Shown here: positions 24,921-34,303 of the stretch, piece after piece | Layout of the letters: each line of letters begins with the position of its first letter | Position numbering within the stretch: position 1 is the stretch's first letter | Origin: Herbidospora mongoliensis | GTDB taxonomy: Bacteria > Actinomycetota > Actinomycetes > Streptosporangiales > Streptosporangiaceae | DNA: 64,000 nt | NCBI RefSeq assembly: GCF_001570545.1 | Contig: NZ_BBXD01000010.1 | Span: 434,001 to 498,000, forward strand | Direction of reading: 5' to 3' | Notes under the pieces: generated by a model | Seen by the model: the letters and a program-made list of their open reading frames with translations, nothing else | What the model was told of the DNA's origin: nothing | Databases searched by the model: none | Position numbers and translations under genes: made by a program

Positions 24921-26369
24921 ATGACCATCACGCCCCGTGACATCACGCGCCGTCAGCTGCTGGCCCGCGTCGGACTGACCGCCCTCGTCGCAGGTCCCTT
25001 TCTGAGCGCATGTGCCACCGGCGGCGGTGGCTCCGAGGCGGCCGCACCTTCGGCCGCTCCGACGACCGGCGGCGCGAGCGCCTCGGCGAACAACCCGTTC
25101 AACGTCCAGGCCTCCACCCCGCTCGAAGTCGTCATCTTCAAGGGCGGCTACAGCGACGAGTACGCCACCCAGTCGCACGAGCCCCTCTATGTGAAGGCGT
25201 ACCCGGGCGCGACGATCAAGCACCAGGGCATCCAGACCATCGGGCAGACCCTCACCCCGCGCTTCGCCGCCGGTGACGTGCCCGACGTGGTGAACAACTC
25301 CGGCACCGACAACCTCGACGGCGGCGCCCTGATCAACGCCGGGCAGCTGCTCGACCTGACCCCGCTGTTCGAGGCCCCGAGCGTCGACGACCCGACGAAG
25401 AAGGTCAAGGACGTCATCGTCCCCGGCACCATCGAGTCGGGCCTGGGCGGCGACCCCGCCAAGCCGTACACGCTGAACTACGTCTACACCGCCTACGGCC
25501 TCTGGTACGACGCCAAGCTCTTCGAGAAGGAGGGCTGGACCCCGCCGAAGACCTTCGACGAGTTCAAGACCTTCGCCGAGGCCGCCAAGGCCAAGGACAT
25601 CGTGCCGTTCGGCTACGCCGGCAAGAACGCGGCCTACTACGCCTACTGGATGATCCTGATCTCGGCCGCGAAGATCGGCGGCAACAAGGTCCTGCTCGAC
25701 ATCGACAACCTGGCCGACAACGCCTGGAACAACGACTCGGTCAAGCAGGCCGCCGCCGCCTGGGCCGAGATCGGCAAGTACATGGACAAGGCCTACGAGG
25801 GCCTCATCCACACCGAGGTCCAGACCCAGCAGAACCAGGGCAAGGTCGCCTTCTACCCGTCGGGTTCGTGGCTGGAGGCCGAGCAGGCCAAGGACACCCC
25901 CGCCGGCTTCGAATACGGCATGGTGCCGACCCCCTCGGTCACCGCCGCCGACCAGATGCCCTACGAGGCCATCCGCGCCGCGGCCGCCGAGGGCTTCGTG
26001 GTGCCGTCCAAGGCCAAGAACGCGGCCGGCGGCCTCGAATACCTGCGCCAGATGCTGTCGAAGCAGGGCGCCCGCGACTTCACCGAGAAGACCAAGTCGC
26101 TGACCGTCGTCATCGGCGCCACCGAGGGCCTCACCCTGTCGCCCGGCCTGACCTCGGTCGCCGCCGCGCAGACCGCCGCGGGCACCAACGTGGTCACCTT
26201 CTCCTCGTTCGAGGGCTGGTACAAGGAGCTGGAGACCGAGCTGCGCAAGCAGACCAACGCCCTGATGTTCGGCCGGATCAGCGCCGAGGAGTTCGCCACC
26301 AAGATGCAGGAGGCGGCCGACAAGACCAAGGCGGACTCGTCGATCGTCAAGCAGAACCGGGCCGTGTGA
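24921..26369 (+). CDS. ngcE: N-acetylglucosamine/chitobiose ABC transporter binding protein
   Basis: 482 residues; AGGAG precedes the ATG. The N-terminus has a twin-arginine-like RRQLLARVG followed by a lipobox (LSAC), so it is an exported lipoprotein. The body follows the NgcE pattern: VVIFKGGY, YPGATIKHQGIQ, PDVVNNSG, DLTPLF.APSVDDP.KKV, LNYVYTAYGLWYDAKLF, FYPSGSWLE and PSKAKNAAGGLEYLRQML are all as in Streptomyces NgcE, which binds N-acetylglucosamine and N,N'-diacetylchitobiose. First gene of a three-gene operon with two permeases and no ATPase gene; a shared ATPase such as MsiK is expected elsewhere. Confidence 0.9.
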   Translation: MTITPRDITRRQLLARVGLTALVAGPFLSACATGGGGSEAAAPSAAPTTGGASASANNPFNVQASTPLEVVIFKGGYSDEYATQSHEPLYVKAYPGATIKHQGIQTIGQTLTPRFAAGDVPDVVNNSGTDNLDGGALINAGQLLDLTPLFEAPSVDDPTKKVKDVIVPGTIESGLGGDPAKPYTLNYVYTAYGLWYDAKLFEKEGWTPPKTFDEFKTFAEAAKAKDIVPFGYAGKNAAYYAYWMILISAAKIGGNKVLLDIDNLADNAWNNDSVKQAAAAWAEIGKYMDKAYEGLIHTEVQTQQNQGKVAFYPSGSWLEAEQAKDTPAGFEYGMVPTPSVTAADQMPYEAIRAAAAEGFVVPSKAKNAAGGLEYLRQMLSKQGARDFTEKTKSLTVVIGATEGLTLSPGLTSVAAAQTAAGTNVVTFSSFEGWYKELETELRKQTNALMFGRISAEEFATKMQEAADKTKADSSIVKQNRAV

Positions 26370-26372
26370 CCC

Positions 26373-27308
26373 ATGCGGCGTGGCAGGCCCGCGCCGGGGG
26401 CGGTCAGGAAGTGGGGCTTCATCGCCTCCTTCCTGGCCGTGCCGCTGGCGGTCTACATCATCTTCTTCGTGAGCCCGAACCTTCAGGCCCTCCAGCTCGC
26501 GCTGACCAACTCGCGCGGCATCTCGCCCGACTTCGAGTACGTCGGGCTGGATAACTTCACCCGCCTGCTCGACGACGACGCGTTCTGGGCCGCGGTCCGG
26601 CACCACGGACTGATCCTGCTTGTCATGCCGCTGGTCACGATCGTCATCGCGCTGTTCTTCTCGTTCCTGCTCAACCTCGGGGGCGGGCAGAAGAACGGGC
26701 AGCTCAGGGGAGTGTGGGGGTCGGCCTTCTACAAGGTCGTCTTCTTCTTCCCGCAGGTCCTCGCGGTCGTCATCGTGGGTGTGCTGTTCCAGGCCATCCT
26801 GAACCCGCAGAAGACCGGCATCCTGAACAGCGTGCTCGGCCTGTTCGGCGTCGATCCGGTCGGCTGGCTGATCAACCCCGACCTGGCGCTGTGGACCCTG
26901 ATGGGTGTCATGGTCTGGCAGGGCGTCGGCTTCTACGTCGTGCTGTTCAGCGCCGGCATGGCCGGGGTGCCGAAAGAGGTCTTCGAGGCCGCCGCGCTCG
27001 ACGGCGCCAACCGCTTCACCCTGTTCTTCAAGATCACGCTGCCGTTGGTGTGGAACACCGTGCAGGTCGGCTGGGTCTACCTCGGCATCGCCGCGTTCGA
27101 CGCGTTCGCACTGGTCCAGGTTCTGTCGGTCGACCGTGGTGGTCCCGACAACTCGACCACGGTGCTGCCGCTGGAGATCTTCCGGCAGACCTTCACCTAC
27201 TACAAGTTCGGTTACGCCTCGGCGATGGGCGTCGCGCTGGTCTTCCTGGTGCTGACGTTCGCGGCCCTCACTCTGCGGGTCACCCGGCGCGAGAGGATCG
27301 AGTACTAG
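26373..27308 (+). CDS. ngcF: Amino-sugar ABC transporter permease (MalF-like)
   Basis: 311 residues, 3 bases after ngcE. Six or so hydrophobic helices (FLAVPLAVYIIFFVSP first). The EAA loop is FEAAALDGANRFTLFFKITLP (about residues 205-224). The carbohydrate-uptake-1 family layout and position between the binding protein and the second permease identify it as the NgcF-type subunit. Confidence 0.88.
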   Translation: MRRGRPAPGAVRKWGFIASFLAVPLAVYIIFFVSPNLQALQLALTNSRGISPDFEYVGLDNFTRLLDDDAFWAAVRHHGLILLVMPLVTIVIALFFSFLLNLGGGQKNGQLRGVWGSAFYKVVFFFPQVLAVVIVGVLFQAILNPQKTGILNSVLGLFGVDPVGWLINPDLALWTLMGVMVWQGVGFYVVLFSAGMAGVPKEVFEAAALDGANRFTLFFKITLPLVWNTVQVGWVYLGIAAFDAFALVQVLSVDRGGPDNSTTVLPLEIFRQTFTYYKFGYASAMGVALVFLVLTFAALTLRVTRRERIEY

Positions 27309-28154
27309 ATGAAGCAGCAGTCCTCGCGTCTGTTCGGCGGCCTGTCCCACGTCGTGCTCGTCCTGTGGACGATCATGGTGGTGACGCCGATCGTCTACAC
27401 GTTCCTCAACTCGTTCAAGTCCAACACCGAGATCTTCGGCGACAGCCCGCTGTCGCTGCCGCAGTCGTGGAACTGGGGCTCGTGGGGCCGCGCCTGGGAG
27501 ACCTCGCGCATCGGCGAGTACATGATCAACACGATCATCGTGGTGGCCTTCTCGACGTTCTTCACGATGCTGCTGGGCTCGATGGCCGCCTACGTGCTGT
27601 CCCGGTACGTCTTCCGCGGCAACCGGATCATCTACACGCTGTTCGTGGCCGGCCTGTCGATCCCGCCGTTCCTGGCGCTGTCGGCGCTCTACAAGGTCGT
27701 CGACAACGTGGGCCTGCTCGGCACCCACACCGGCGTGGTCATCGTGTACGTCGCCTTCTCGCTCCCCTTCACCGTGTTCTTCCTGTCCGCGTTCTTCAGG
27801 ACGCTGCCGACCACGGTGGCCGAGGCCGCGATGATGGACGGCTGCTCGCACACCCGCACGTTCTTCCAGATCATGCTGCCGATGGCCAAACCCGGCCTGG
27901 TCAGCATCACGATCTTCAACGTGATCGGCCAGTGGAACCAGTACCTGCTGCCGATCGTGCTGCTCCCGGGAGACCGCCAGGACAAGTGGCTGATCACCCA
28001 GGGCATCGCCAACATCTCGACCAGCGCCGGCTACGAGGCCGACTGGGCCGGCCTGTTCGCGGCCCTGTCGATGGCGATCATCCCGATCCTGATCGTGTAC
28101 GTCGTCTTCCAGCGCCAGATCCAGACCGGTCTGACCGCAGGGGCGGTCAAATAG
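27309..28154 (+). CDS. ngcG: Amino-sugar ABC transporter permease (MalG-like)
   Basis: 281 residues; the ATG follows the ngcF stop directly. Helices start with VVLVLWTIMVVTPIVYTFLNSF, the family's N-terminal helix, and the EAA loop is AEAAMMDGCSHTRTFFQIMLP (about 173-193). Pairs with ngcF in the membrane. The final codons run into a terminator hairpin shared with the convergent regulator gene. Confidence 0.88.
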   Translation: MKQQSSRLFGGLSHVVLVLWTIMVVTPIVYTFLNSFKSNTEIFGDSPLSLPQSWNWGSWGRAWETSRIGEYMINTIIVVAFSTFFTMLLGSMAAYVLSRYVFRGNRIIYTLFVAGLSIPPFLALSALYKVVDNVGLLGTHTGVVIVYVAFSLPFTVFFLSAFFRTLPTTVAEAAMMDGCSHTRTFFQIMLPMAKPGLVSITIFNVIGQWNQYLLPIVLLPGDRQDKWLITQGIANISTSAGYEADWAGLFAALSMAIIPILIVYVVFQRQIQTGLTAGAVK

Positions 28155-28193
28155 CGAGACGCAGACGGCCGAAGGCCGGTTGTGGCTCGCTAT
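28151..28193. terminator. Bidirectional terminator between ngcG and the LuxR ATPase gene
   Basis: Outer stem ATAGCGAG (28151-28158) / CTCGCTAT (28186-28193) with an inner CGGCC-gaa-GGCCG hairpin. It overlaps the ngcG stop codon and ends 12 bases before the stop of the convergent gene. Confidence 0.75.
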
Positions 28194-28204
28194 GCGACTC
28201 TTCC

Positions 28205-30781
28205 TTAGACACCGTTCAGCACGTTGGCGAGCGCCGTGCGCGAGGTGACGCCGAGCTTGCGGTAGACGTGGGCGAGATGGTCGTCGACCGTACGGCTGCT
28301 CAGCATCAGGCGGGCGGCGATCTCCTTGCTGGTCAGGCCGGTCTTGGCCAGTTCGGCGATCTGCCGCTCCCGCTTGGTCAGCAGGTCGCCCCTGCGGGGG
28401 CCCCGGGCGGCCAGGCGGCGCTGCTCGCGCTCGGCCTCCTCGGCCAGCACGACAGACCCGACCTCGACGGCCAGCGCCTTGGCCATCGCGAGCGCCTTGT
28501 GGCCGTCGTCCCTGAAGGGGGCGGTCATGATCAGCGTCCGGGCGACCTGGGGCCGCATTCCCACCACGCGGAACAGACCCTCCGACTGCACGGCGAACTC
28601 GGCGGCCCCCGCGAGGTCGCCCTCGGCGGCCCGTACACAGGCCAGCGCGCGCAGCGCGAACGCCCGCTGCGCCGGGAGCGTCAGCGCGTCGGCGGCGGCC
28701 ACCGCGGCGTTGGCGGCGGCCTTGGCCCAGGCCACCTCGTCGCAGCCGAGCAGCGCCTGGGTGAGGGTCTCCAGCCACATCGGCCGGTAGCCCGGCTGGC
28801 ACTGCGGCATGGCGACCCCGCCGCCGATGCCGAGCAGCATCCAGCGGGCCCGGTCGGGCTCCCCGGCGACCAGCAGCACCTGCGCCGACAGGCTCACCGT
28901 GGTGGCCGACCACCAGCCGTCGACCCCGGCGACCGAATCGCTCGCCCAGGCGGCCAGGCCGACCGCCCTCGACAGGTCCTTGTGGGCGACCGACTCGGCC
29001 AGGATCGACCGGACCAGCGCCAGCAGGGTCGGGCTGCCCGACTGGCAGGCGACGTCCTCGGCCTCCTCGCCGAAGACGATCGCCTCGTCGATGTTGCCGA
29101 TCCGGCCGCTGAGCTGGGTGAGCGCCATCAGCACGTCGGCCAGCACCCCGCTGCGGGGCAGCGCGCGGGCCAGCACCAGCGCGCGCCGGGCGTGACGGTC
29201 GGCCTCGGCGTGCCGGTCCATGAACGACTCGGCCCAGGCCAGCCTGGTCAGCGTGGTCAGGTCGCGGGCGGCGTCGGCGTCGCTCAGTCCGTCGGCGGCC
29301 TGCCGGGCGATCTCGATGGCCTCCTCGGCCGGGCCGGGTTCGCCCTCGTAGGCGGTGGCGAAGGCGAGCAGCGAGTGCGCGGCCGAGTGCTCCTCGGGGC
29401 TCTCGGAGACCGCGGCCGCGGCGGCGATCTCGGTCATCGCGGCGGGCACCTCGCCCAGGTGCAGCCGCAGGGTGGCCATCTCGCGGTGCAGCCAGGCGCC
29501 CCCGCCGCCCCCCGCGGCCTCGGTGATCAGCAGGGAGGTGGCTTCGGCGTACCGGCCGAGGAGGCGTTCCACCACGGCGCAGGCGGCGACGAGTTCGCTG
29601 CGGGCCCCGGGTGGCATGGCCGGGAGCAGTTCGTGCAGGGCGGTGCGGGCGTCGTCGAGGCGGCCGTCGAACATCAGCGCCCGCGCCAGCAGCACGTGCA
29701 GGTCCACGGAGGCGTGCTCGGTCAGATCGCCGACCAGCGGTTTCGCCGCTCTCAGCCACTCGATCGCGGATCCGGGGGCCACGGTGACGGCCTCGTGGGA
29801 GGCCGTCATCAGCGTCGGCAGGTCGCCGGGTTCGTGCCGGCTGGCGGTACGCGCGATGTGGTGCGCCACCTCGCGGACCGGCGCCCCCAGCGCCGACAGC
29901 TCCCGCGCCGCCAGCCGGTGGGCCAGCATGCGCCAGGCGGGGTCGGCGCCCTCGTACACGAGCTGGCGAAGCAGGGGGTGGCGGAAGCGGAAGCGGCCGT
30001 CGCCGGTGTCGCGGATGAGGTCGCGGGCGGCCAGCTCACCCAGCACGCCCGGGATCGGCCCGAGCATCGCCACGTCGTCGGGGGTGAAGGCGTCGCCGAG
30101 CACCGACCCGGCCTGGGCCGCCCGCAGCTCCATGTCGGACAGCCGGGCGAGCTCCCCGGCGAGCAGCCCGGTCAGGGTCGACCCGGCGGCGCCACCGGCC
30201 AGGCCCTTCAGATAGAGCGGGTTGCCGCCGCTCTCGTCGTGCAGCTCACGCAGCTCCGGCCGGTCGCCGACCAGCTCCCGCGCCTCGCCGAGCGACATCG
30301 GCCCGAGGCGCAACCGGTCGTGCGGGATCGCGGCCGGTCCTGCCTCCGCGAGCGCGCCCAGTAATCGGTTGCCCGCCTGCCGGTCGCGGTAGGCGCACAC
30401 CAGCAGCAGCTCCTTGGCCGGCCGCCGGATCAGGTAGGCCAGCAGCTCACAGGAGGCGGGGTCGGCCCAGTGGAGGTCGTCGAGGATCAAGGCCACCCGG
30501 CCCAGCTCGGCCAGGTGCTCCCGGACGGTCCGGGCCAGCGCCAGCCGGTCACCCCCGCCCAGCACTCCGAACGCGTCTTCGAAGACCCGGTGGGGCATCT
30601 CCCGCTCGAACTCGGTCGCCACTCCCCGCAGGACCTTGACCCCCCGGCCGTCAGCCTCGACGGCGAACTCGGTCAGCAGCCGGGTTTTGCCGATGCCGGG
30701 CTCACCCGTCACCTCGGCGAGGCCCCCGGCTTCCAGGGCTCCGATGAGGGCGGACATTTCTACTTCGCGTCCCACGAACAC
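28205..30781 (-). CDS. Large LuxR-type regulator with N-terminal AAA/STAND ATPase (MalT/LAL-like)
   Basis: 858 residues from GTG 30781. Walker A is GEPGIGKTRLL near residue 25 and Walker B RVALILDDLHWADP near 95. The long middle is Ala/Leu-rich helical repeats of the TPR kind. The C-terminus is a LuxR helix-turn-helix (LTKRERQIAELAKTGLTSKEIAARL, SSRTVDDHLAHVYRKLGV). Such proteins oligomerise on an inducer and ATP and then activate transcription. It sits convergent with ngcEFG, so a link to amino-sugar use is possible but unproved. Confidence 0.92.
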   Translation of the reverse strand: MFVGREVEMSALIGALEAGGLAEVTGEPGIGKTRLLTEFAVEADGRGVKVLRGVATEFEREMPHRVFEDAFGVLGGGDRLALARTVREHLAELGRVALILDDLHWADPASCELLAYLIRRPAKELLLVCAYRDRQAGNRLLGALAEAGPAAIPHDRLRLGPMSLGEARELVGDRPELRELHDESGGNPLYLKGLAGGAAGSTLTGLLAGELARLSDMELRAAQAGSVLGDAFTPDDVAMLGPIPGVLGELAARDLIRDTGDGRFRFRHPLLRQLVYEGADPAWRMLAHRLAARELSALGAPVREVAHHIARTASRHEPGDLPTLMTASHEAVTVAPGSAIEWLRAAKPLVGDLTEHASVDLHVLLARALMFDGRLDDARTALHELLPAMPPGARSELVAACAVVERLLGRYAEATSLLITEAAGGGGGAWLHREMATLRLHLGEVPAAMTEIAAAAAVSESPEEHSAAHSLLAFATAYEGEPGPAEEAIEIARQAADGLSDADAARDLTTLTRLAWAESFMDRHAEADRHARRALVLARALPRSGVLADVLMALTQLSGRIGNIDEAIVFGEEAEDVACQSGSPTLLALVRSILAESVAHKDLSRAVGLAAWASDSVAGVDGWWSATTVSLSAQVLLVAGEPDRARWMLLGIGGGVAMPQCQPGYRPMWLETLTQALLGCDEVAWAKAAANAAVAAADALTLPAQRAFALRALACVRAAEGDLAGAAEFAVQSEGLFRVVGMRPQVARTLIMTAPFRDDGHKALAMAKALAVEVGSVVLAEEAEREQRRLAARGPRRGDLLTKRERQIAELAKTGLTSKEIAARLMLSSRTVDDHLAHVYRKLGVTSRTALANVLNGV

Positions 30782-30880
30782 GAAAGACAGTAAATCCCCG
30801 CAATCCTACGGATGCTAGGAGTTCGGTCAGGTGCGACGGTTAATATCGCCTGTTCGACAGCCCCTCTGGAGTTTCCGTTG

Positions 30881-31468
30881 ATGAACGAGTTCCCCTTCCC
30901 CTTCTACGGGGCGGGTGAGGCGAAGTACTACATGTGGGCCGAGGTCCATGTGCGCTTCGAGCGCGAGCCCTCCAGCTACCAACGGTCGGCGATCGAATCG
31001 AGCTGCCCTGGACCGCTCCAAGACACGATCGACTGGGCCGACGGCCGCCAGCTCATGGTCGCCTCGGGCCTGTTCCTGCACGGCGCGCTGGCCCGCGCCT
31101 ACCCGGCCAAGCCCGGCGACGAAGACTACTTGGGCGACGACGGCTGGTTCTACGCCGCCCACTCGCGCGTGGAGCGCTTCAACTCGGCCATCGAGTCGTG
31201 GCTGGCGTACGCCAACGACCACTGCCCGGTCATGGTCGCCTACCGGCAGGAGGACAGTGACAGCGGCGGCACCCAGTTCTCCCGCTGGCACGAGTGGAGC
31301 GTCTCCCAGCTCCCGCGCCTGATGACCGACCTGGAGCCGATACTGGCCAAGTCGATCGCGACGCGGCAGCAGACCCACGCCACGCACATGGTCAGGGGGA
31401 TCATGTCGATGGCGCGCAGGGCCCGTGCCAAGGCCACGCCGACAGCGGGCGGCTGGCCGCGCCTGTGA
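30881..31468 (+). CDS. Hypothetical protein
   Basis: 195 residues from ATG 30881 (CTGGAG 9 bases upstream); an earlier start at 30812 would run through the divergent promoter region. The sequence is soluble, acidic in the middle and rich in Trp/Tyr (YYMWAEVHVRFERE, DDGWFYAAHSRVERFNSAIESWL, FSRWHEWSVSQL), with a basic C-terminal tail (ARRARAKA). I do not recognise a family. It precedes the pterin dehydratase gene by 12 bases and may be co-transcribed with it. Confidence 0.6.
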   Translation: MNEFPFPFYGAGEAKYYMWAEVHVRFEREPSSYQRSAIESSCPGPLQDTIDWADGRQLMVASGLFLHGALARAYPAKPGDEDYLGDDGWFYAAHSRVERFNSAIESWLAYANDHCPVMVAYRQEDSDSGGTQFSRWHEWSVSQLPRLMTDLEPILAKSIATRQQTHATHMVRGIMSMARRARAKATPTAGGWPRL

Positions 31469-31480
31469 GACGGTGACGGT

Positions 31481-31726
31481 ATGGAATGGACCAAAGACGG
31501 CGAAACGCTGCGACGCACCATCCAGGCCCCCGACTTCCCGGCCGCGATCCTCATCGTCGACCGGGTGGCGGAAGAGGCCGAGAAGATGAACCACCACCCC
31601 GACATCGACATCCGGTGGCGGACCCTGCACTTCACGCTCACCACCCATGACGCGGGCGGCCTGACCGACCTCGACTACCGGCTGGCCGAGCGCATCGACG
31701 AGATCGCCCGCTCCCACGGGGCCTGA
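31481..31726 (+). CDS. 4a-hydroxytetrahydrobiopterin (pterin-4a-carbinolamine) dehydratase
   Basis: 81 residues, slightly shorter than usual for the family. The active-site motif EKMNHHPDIDIRW (about residues 31-43) with the paired His, and THDAGGLTDLDYRLAERID with the further conserved His/Asp, are both present. The enzyme dehydrates the carbinolamine formed by pterin-dependent hydroxylases. No aromatic amino acid hydroxylase gene is beside it, so it may serve pterin or molybdopterin metabolism or have another role. Confidence 0.87.
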   Translation: MEWTKDGETLRRTIQAPDFPAAILIVDRVAEEAEKMNHHPDIDIRWRTLHFTLTTHDAGGLTDLDYRLAERIDEIARSHGA

Positions 31727-31733
31727 GCGGGAG

Positions 31734-32576
31734 TTAACCGAAGACCGCAGGTGGCGGCACGGGAACCGCCACCGGGTCTCCGTCGTGGATGACCTTCGCG
31801 CCCGCGACGAACTTCACCAGATCCTCACCCGACACGCAGCGCGCCTGCGTCAGCCCGCCGGCGGCCGACCGCACGAGCCGGTCGAGCGGCAGATCGCGGT
31901 TCGAGGCGACCACGATCAGGTTGCCGAACCGCCGTCCCCGCAGCACGCCGGGCTCGGCCAGCAGGGTGACGTGCCGGAACACGTTTCTGACCGTCGACAG
32001 CAGGCGCCGCGCGAACATCAGCCCCTTGCCGTCGGCGACGTTGATCAGCAGCGTGCCGGTCGGTCTCAGGACGCGGGCCAGATCGCCCATGTACTCGGCG
32101 GTGGCCAGCTCGAGAGGCATTGTCGCGCCGGCGAAGGCGTCGAGGATCACCAGGTCGGCCGACGCGTCCTCCAGCAGGGTCGCGCCTTCTCGTCCACCCG
32201 TAAGTTTCACCTTGAGCCGGGGCACGGATTTGAGCGATAGCTGGTCTCTGACCAGCTGCACCAGCGCGTGGTCGGGCTCGATGACGATCTGGCGCGACCC
32301 CGGCCGCGTCGCCGCGACGTAGCGGGGGAGCGTGAACCCGCCCCCGCCCACGTGGGTCACGTCGAGCGGTCCCTCCGGCAGGCAGTCGACGGCGATGCCC
32401 ATGAGCTGGACGTACTCGAAGTCGAGATGCGTCGGGTCGGCCAGGTCGACGTACGACTGCGGCACCCCGTCCATGAGCAGCATCCAGCCGTCGGGGTTGT
32501 CGAGGTCCCGCAGCAGGTCGACCTCGCCGAACACGACGAGGTAGCGGCCCGGTACCGGGTTCGTGGACTTCGCCAT
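31734..32576 (-). CDS. Spermidine synthase-like methyltransferase-fold protein
   Basis: 280 residues from ATG 32576, preceded by AGAGAG; the frame is open further upstream but runs into the divergent PBP gene. A Rossmann methyltransferase/aminopropyltransferase fold is seen: VTHVGGGGFTLPRYVAATRPGS is the nucleotide-binding glycine loop, VIEPDH the acidic strand end and DLVILDAFAG the catalytic-region aspartates. Actinobacterial relatives are usually called fused-type or spermidine synthase-like proteins and often lack proven polyamine activity. Confidence 0.82.
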   Translation of the reverse strand: MAKSTNPVPGRYLVVFGEVDLLRDLDNPDGWMLLMDGVPQSYVDLADPTHLDFEYVQLMGIAVDCLPEGPLDVTHVGGGGFTLPRYVAATRPGSRQIVIEPDHALVQLVRDQLSLKSVPRLKVKLTGGREGATLLEDASADLVILDAFAGATMPLELATAEYMGDLARVLRPTGTLLINVADGKGLMFARRLLSTVRNVFRHVTLLAEPGVLRGRRFGNLIVVASNRDLPLDRLVRSAAGGLTQARCVSGEDLVKFVAGAKVIHDGDPVAVPVPPPAVFG

Positions 32577-32615
32577 CACAATCTCTCTGCCTGTCGTCTT
32601 CGCGTGGTATATCCA

Positions 32616-32627
32616 GGAGTGCACTCC
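32616..32627. promoter_or_regulatory. 12-bp perfect palindrome in the SpeE-like/PBP divergent spacer
   Basis: GGAGTGCACTCC lies in the 70-base spacer between two divergent starts, 20 bases before the PBP ATG. A protein-binding site is possible; the short length allows chance. Confidence 0.3.
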
Positions 32628-32646
32628 GACCTCCCAGGAGAACCTA

Positions 32647-34257
32647 ATGCGCAGGCGGCCCCTGCTCGTTCTCGTCGCGGCGGTCGTCACCATGTTCGTG
32701 GCCGGGGTGACCGGGCTCATCGTGAGCGGCCGGAGCGTGCCGCCCCCTGAACCGGTGACCACCGCGACGCCCGCCGACGTGCCCGACGAGCTCGTGGAGC
32801 CGGAGAACCGCAACCGCAACACCCCTCTGGAAGCGGGGACCGCCTACCTGAAGGTGTGGGAGAGGGGCGACCTGGCGGCGATGCGCGAGCTCGTCAGCGA
32901 CCCACCGGAGGATTTCACCTCGCTGCACCAGGCCGCCGACGCGGCGCTGCAGGCGGCCGGCCGGGTCTTCACCCCTCTTTCCGTGGACGAGATCGACGAC
33001 GCCACCGCCGACCTGTCGTTCACGGGGGAGTGGAAGATGGCCGACGGCCCTCCGATGAAGCTGACCTCGACGGTCCGCCTCATCGTGGTCGGCCGCAGGT
33101 GGATGGTCGACTGGTCGCCCGACGCCATCTTCCCCGACCTCGAACACGGCGACACGATCGAACGCCGCGACCTGCCCGGCGCCCCCTACCGGCTGGCCAC
33201 CCGGGAAGGCGAGGGCCTGCCCCCCAACAGCTACGCCGATTCCTATGTCGACGAACTGGCGGCGCACGCCCCGCCCAACCCGTCGACCGGCGGCTGGCGG
33301 GTGGTGATCGAGAAACCCTTCGGCGACCAGGTGGAAGAGGTCTACCGCCACGAACAGCCGGTCACCGAGGGCCCGGTGTTCACCACGACCATCGACAAAT
33401 ACGTGCAGATGGCCGCCGCCCGCGCCCTCGACCCGGTGCAGAACCCGGCCGCCCTCGTCGCGATGAAGCCCTCGACCGGCGAGGTCCTCGCGGTGGCCGA
33501 CCGCTTAGGCGGCAAGGGCGCGTTCTCCTCGCCCTTCCCACCTGGCTCGACCTTCAAGATCGTCACCGCGGCGGCGCTGCTCGGCGCCGGGGTCACCCCC
33601 GACCAGCAGGTGCCCTGCCCGGCGCAGTACCAGATCCCCGGCTGGCGGTTGATCAGCAACTACCAGAACCACGACTTCGGCACGATCAGCTTCCGGCAGG
33701 CCTTCGCCGAGTCGTGCAACACGACGTTCGCCCAGCTCGCGGTGGAACGCGTCCCGGCCGCCACGCTGAGCGCCCAGGCCGCCGCCTTCGGCTTCGGCGC
33801 CACCCTGTCGACCGGCGCGGGCGGCACCTGCGGCTCACTGACCGAGCCGCACAACCCCGACGCGCTGGCCGAGGCGTCGTTCGGCCAGGGCACCGTGCAG
33901 GCCACCCCGCTGTGCATGGCGACGGTCGCGGCGGCCGTGCAGAGCGGCGTCTGGCGCGCACCGAGGCTCCTCACCGACGCGGGCGCGCAGCCGCCCGACG
34001 CGCCGCTGGCGCCCGGAGTGGCCGACGGCCTGCGCACGATGATGTCGTCGGTCGTGTCGGAGGGCACCGCCGAGAACACCGGCCTGCCCGCCGGGGTGAG
34101 CGGCAAGACCGGCACCGCCGAGCAGGCCGGCCAGCACGACCACGCCTGGTTCGTCGGCTTCCACGACGACCTGGCCTTCGCGGTCTTCGTCAAGAACGGC
34201 GGCACCGGCCGGGACGTGGCGATCCCGGTGGCGGCCCGCTTCTTGAACGCTCTCTAA
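32647..34257 (+). CDS. Class B penicillin-binding protein with NTF2-like N-domain
   Basis: 536 residues from ATG 32647 (AGGAG 7 bases upstream). One N-terminal membrane anchor (LLVLVAAVVTMFVAGVTGLIV) is followed by an NTF2/MecA_N-like domain (about 55-165), a short dimerisation segment, then the transpeptidase domain. Catalytic motifs are complete: SxxK in PPGSTFKIV, SxN in ESCNTTFA and KTG in SGKTGTAEQAG. It cross-links peptidoglycan on the outer face of the membrane. The domain order resembles MecA/PBP2a-type and spore-associated PBPs. Confidence 0.93.
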   Translation: MRRRPLLVLVAAVVTMFVAGVTGLIVSGRSVPPPEPVTTATPADVPDELVEPENRNRNTPLEAGTAYLKVWERGDLAAMRELVSDPPEDFTSLHQAADAALQAAGRVFTPLSVDEIDDATADLSFTGEWKMADGPPMKLTSTVRLIVVGRRWMVDWSPDAIFPDLEHGDTIERRDLPGAPYRLATREGEGLPPNSYADSYVDELAAHAPPNPSTGGWRVVIEKPFGDQVEEVYRHEQPVTEGPVFTTTIDKYVQMAAARALDPVQNPAALVAMKPSTGEVLAVADRLGGKGAFSSPFPPGSTFKIVTAAALLGAGVTPDQQVPCPAQYQIPGWRLISNYQNHDFGTISFRQAFAESCNTTFAQLAVERVPAATLSAQAAAFGFGATLSTGAGGTCGSLTEPHNPDALAEASFGQGTVQATPLCMATVAAAVQSGVWRAPRLLTDAGAQPPDAPLAPGVADGLRTMMSSVVSEGTAENTGLPAGVSGKTGTAEQAGQHDHAWFVGFHDDLAFAVFVKNGGTGRDVAIPVAARFLNAL

Positions 34258-34303
34258 TTGTTGGCCGACATAAGAGCTGAATTAGGGATATTTCGGGACA
34301 GGT

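Noticed and set aside
24876-29759. A 1627-residue minus-strand open frame opposite ngcEFG and through the LuxR ATPase gene
   Set aside because: It is the GC-driven shadow of the real genes: composition is Arg/Gly/His/Asp-rich repetitive and without domains, whereas the genes in the other frames have full motifs.
26714-30364. A 1216-residue plus-strand open frame
   Set aside because: It crosses from ngcF through the minus-strand regulator and has no recognisable domain; same artefact of high GC at third positions.
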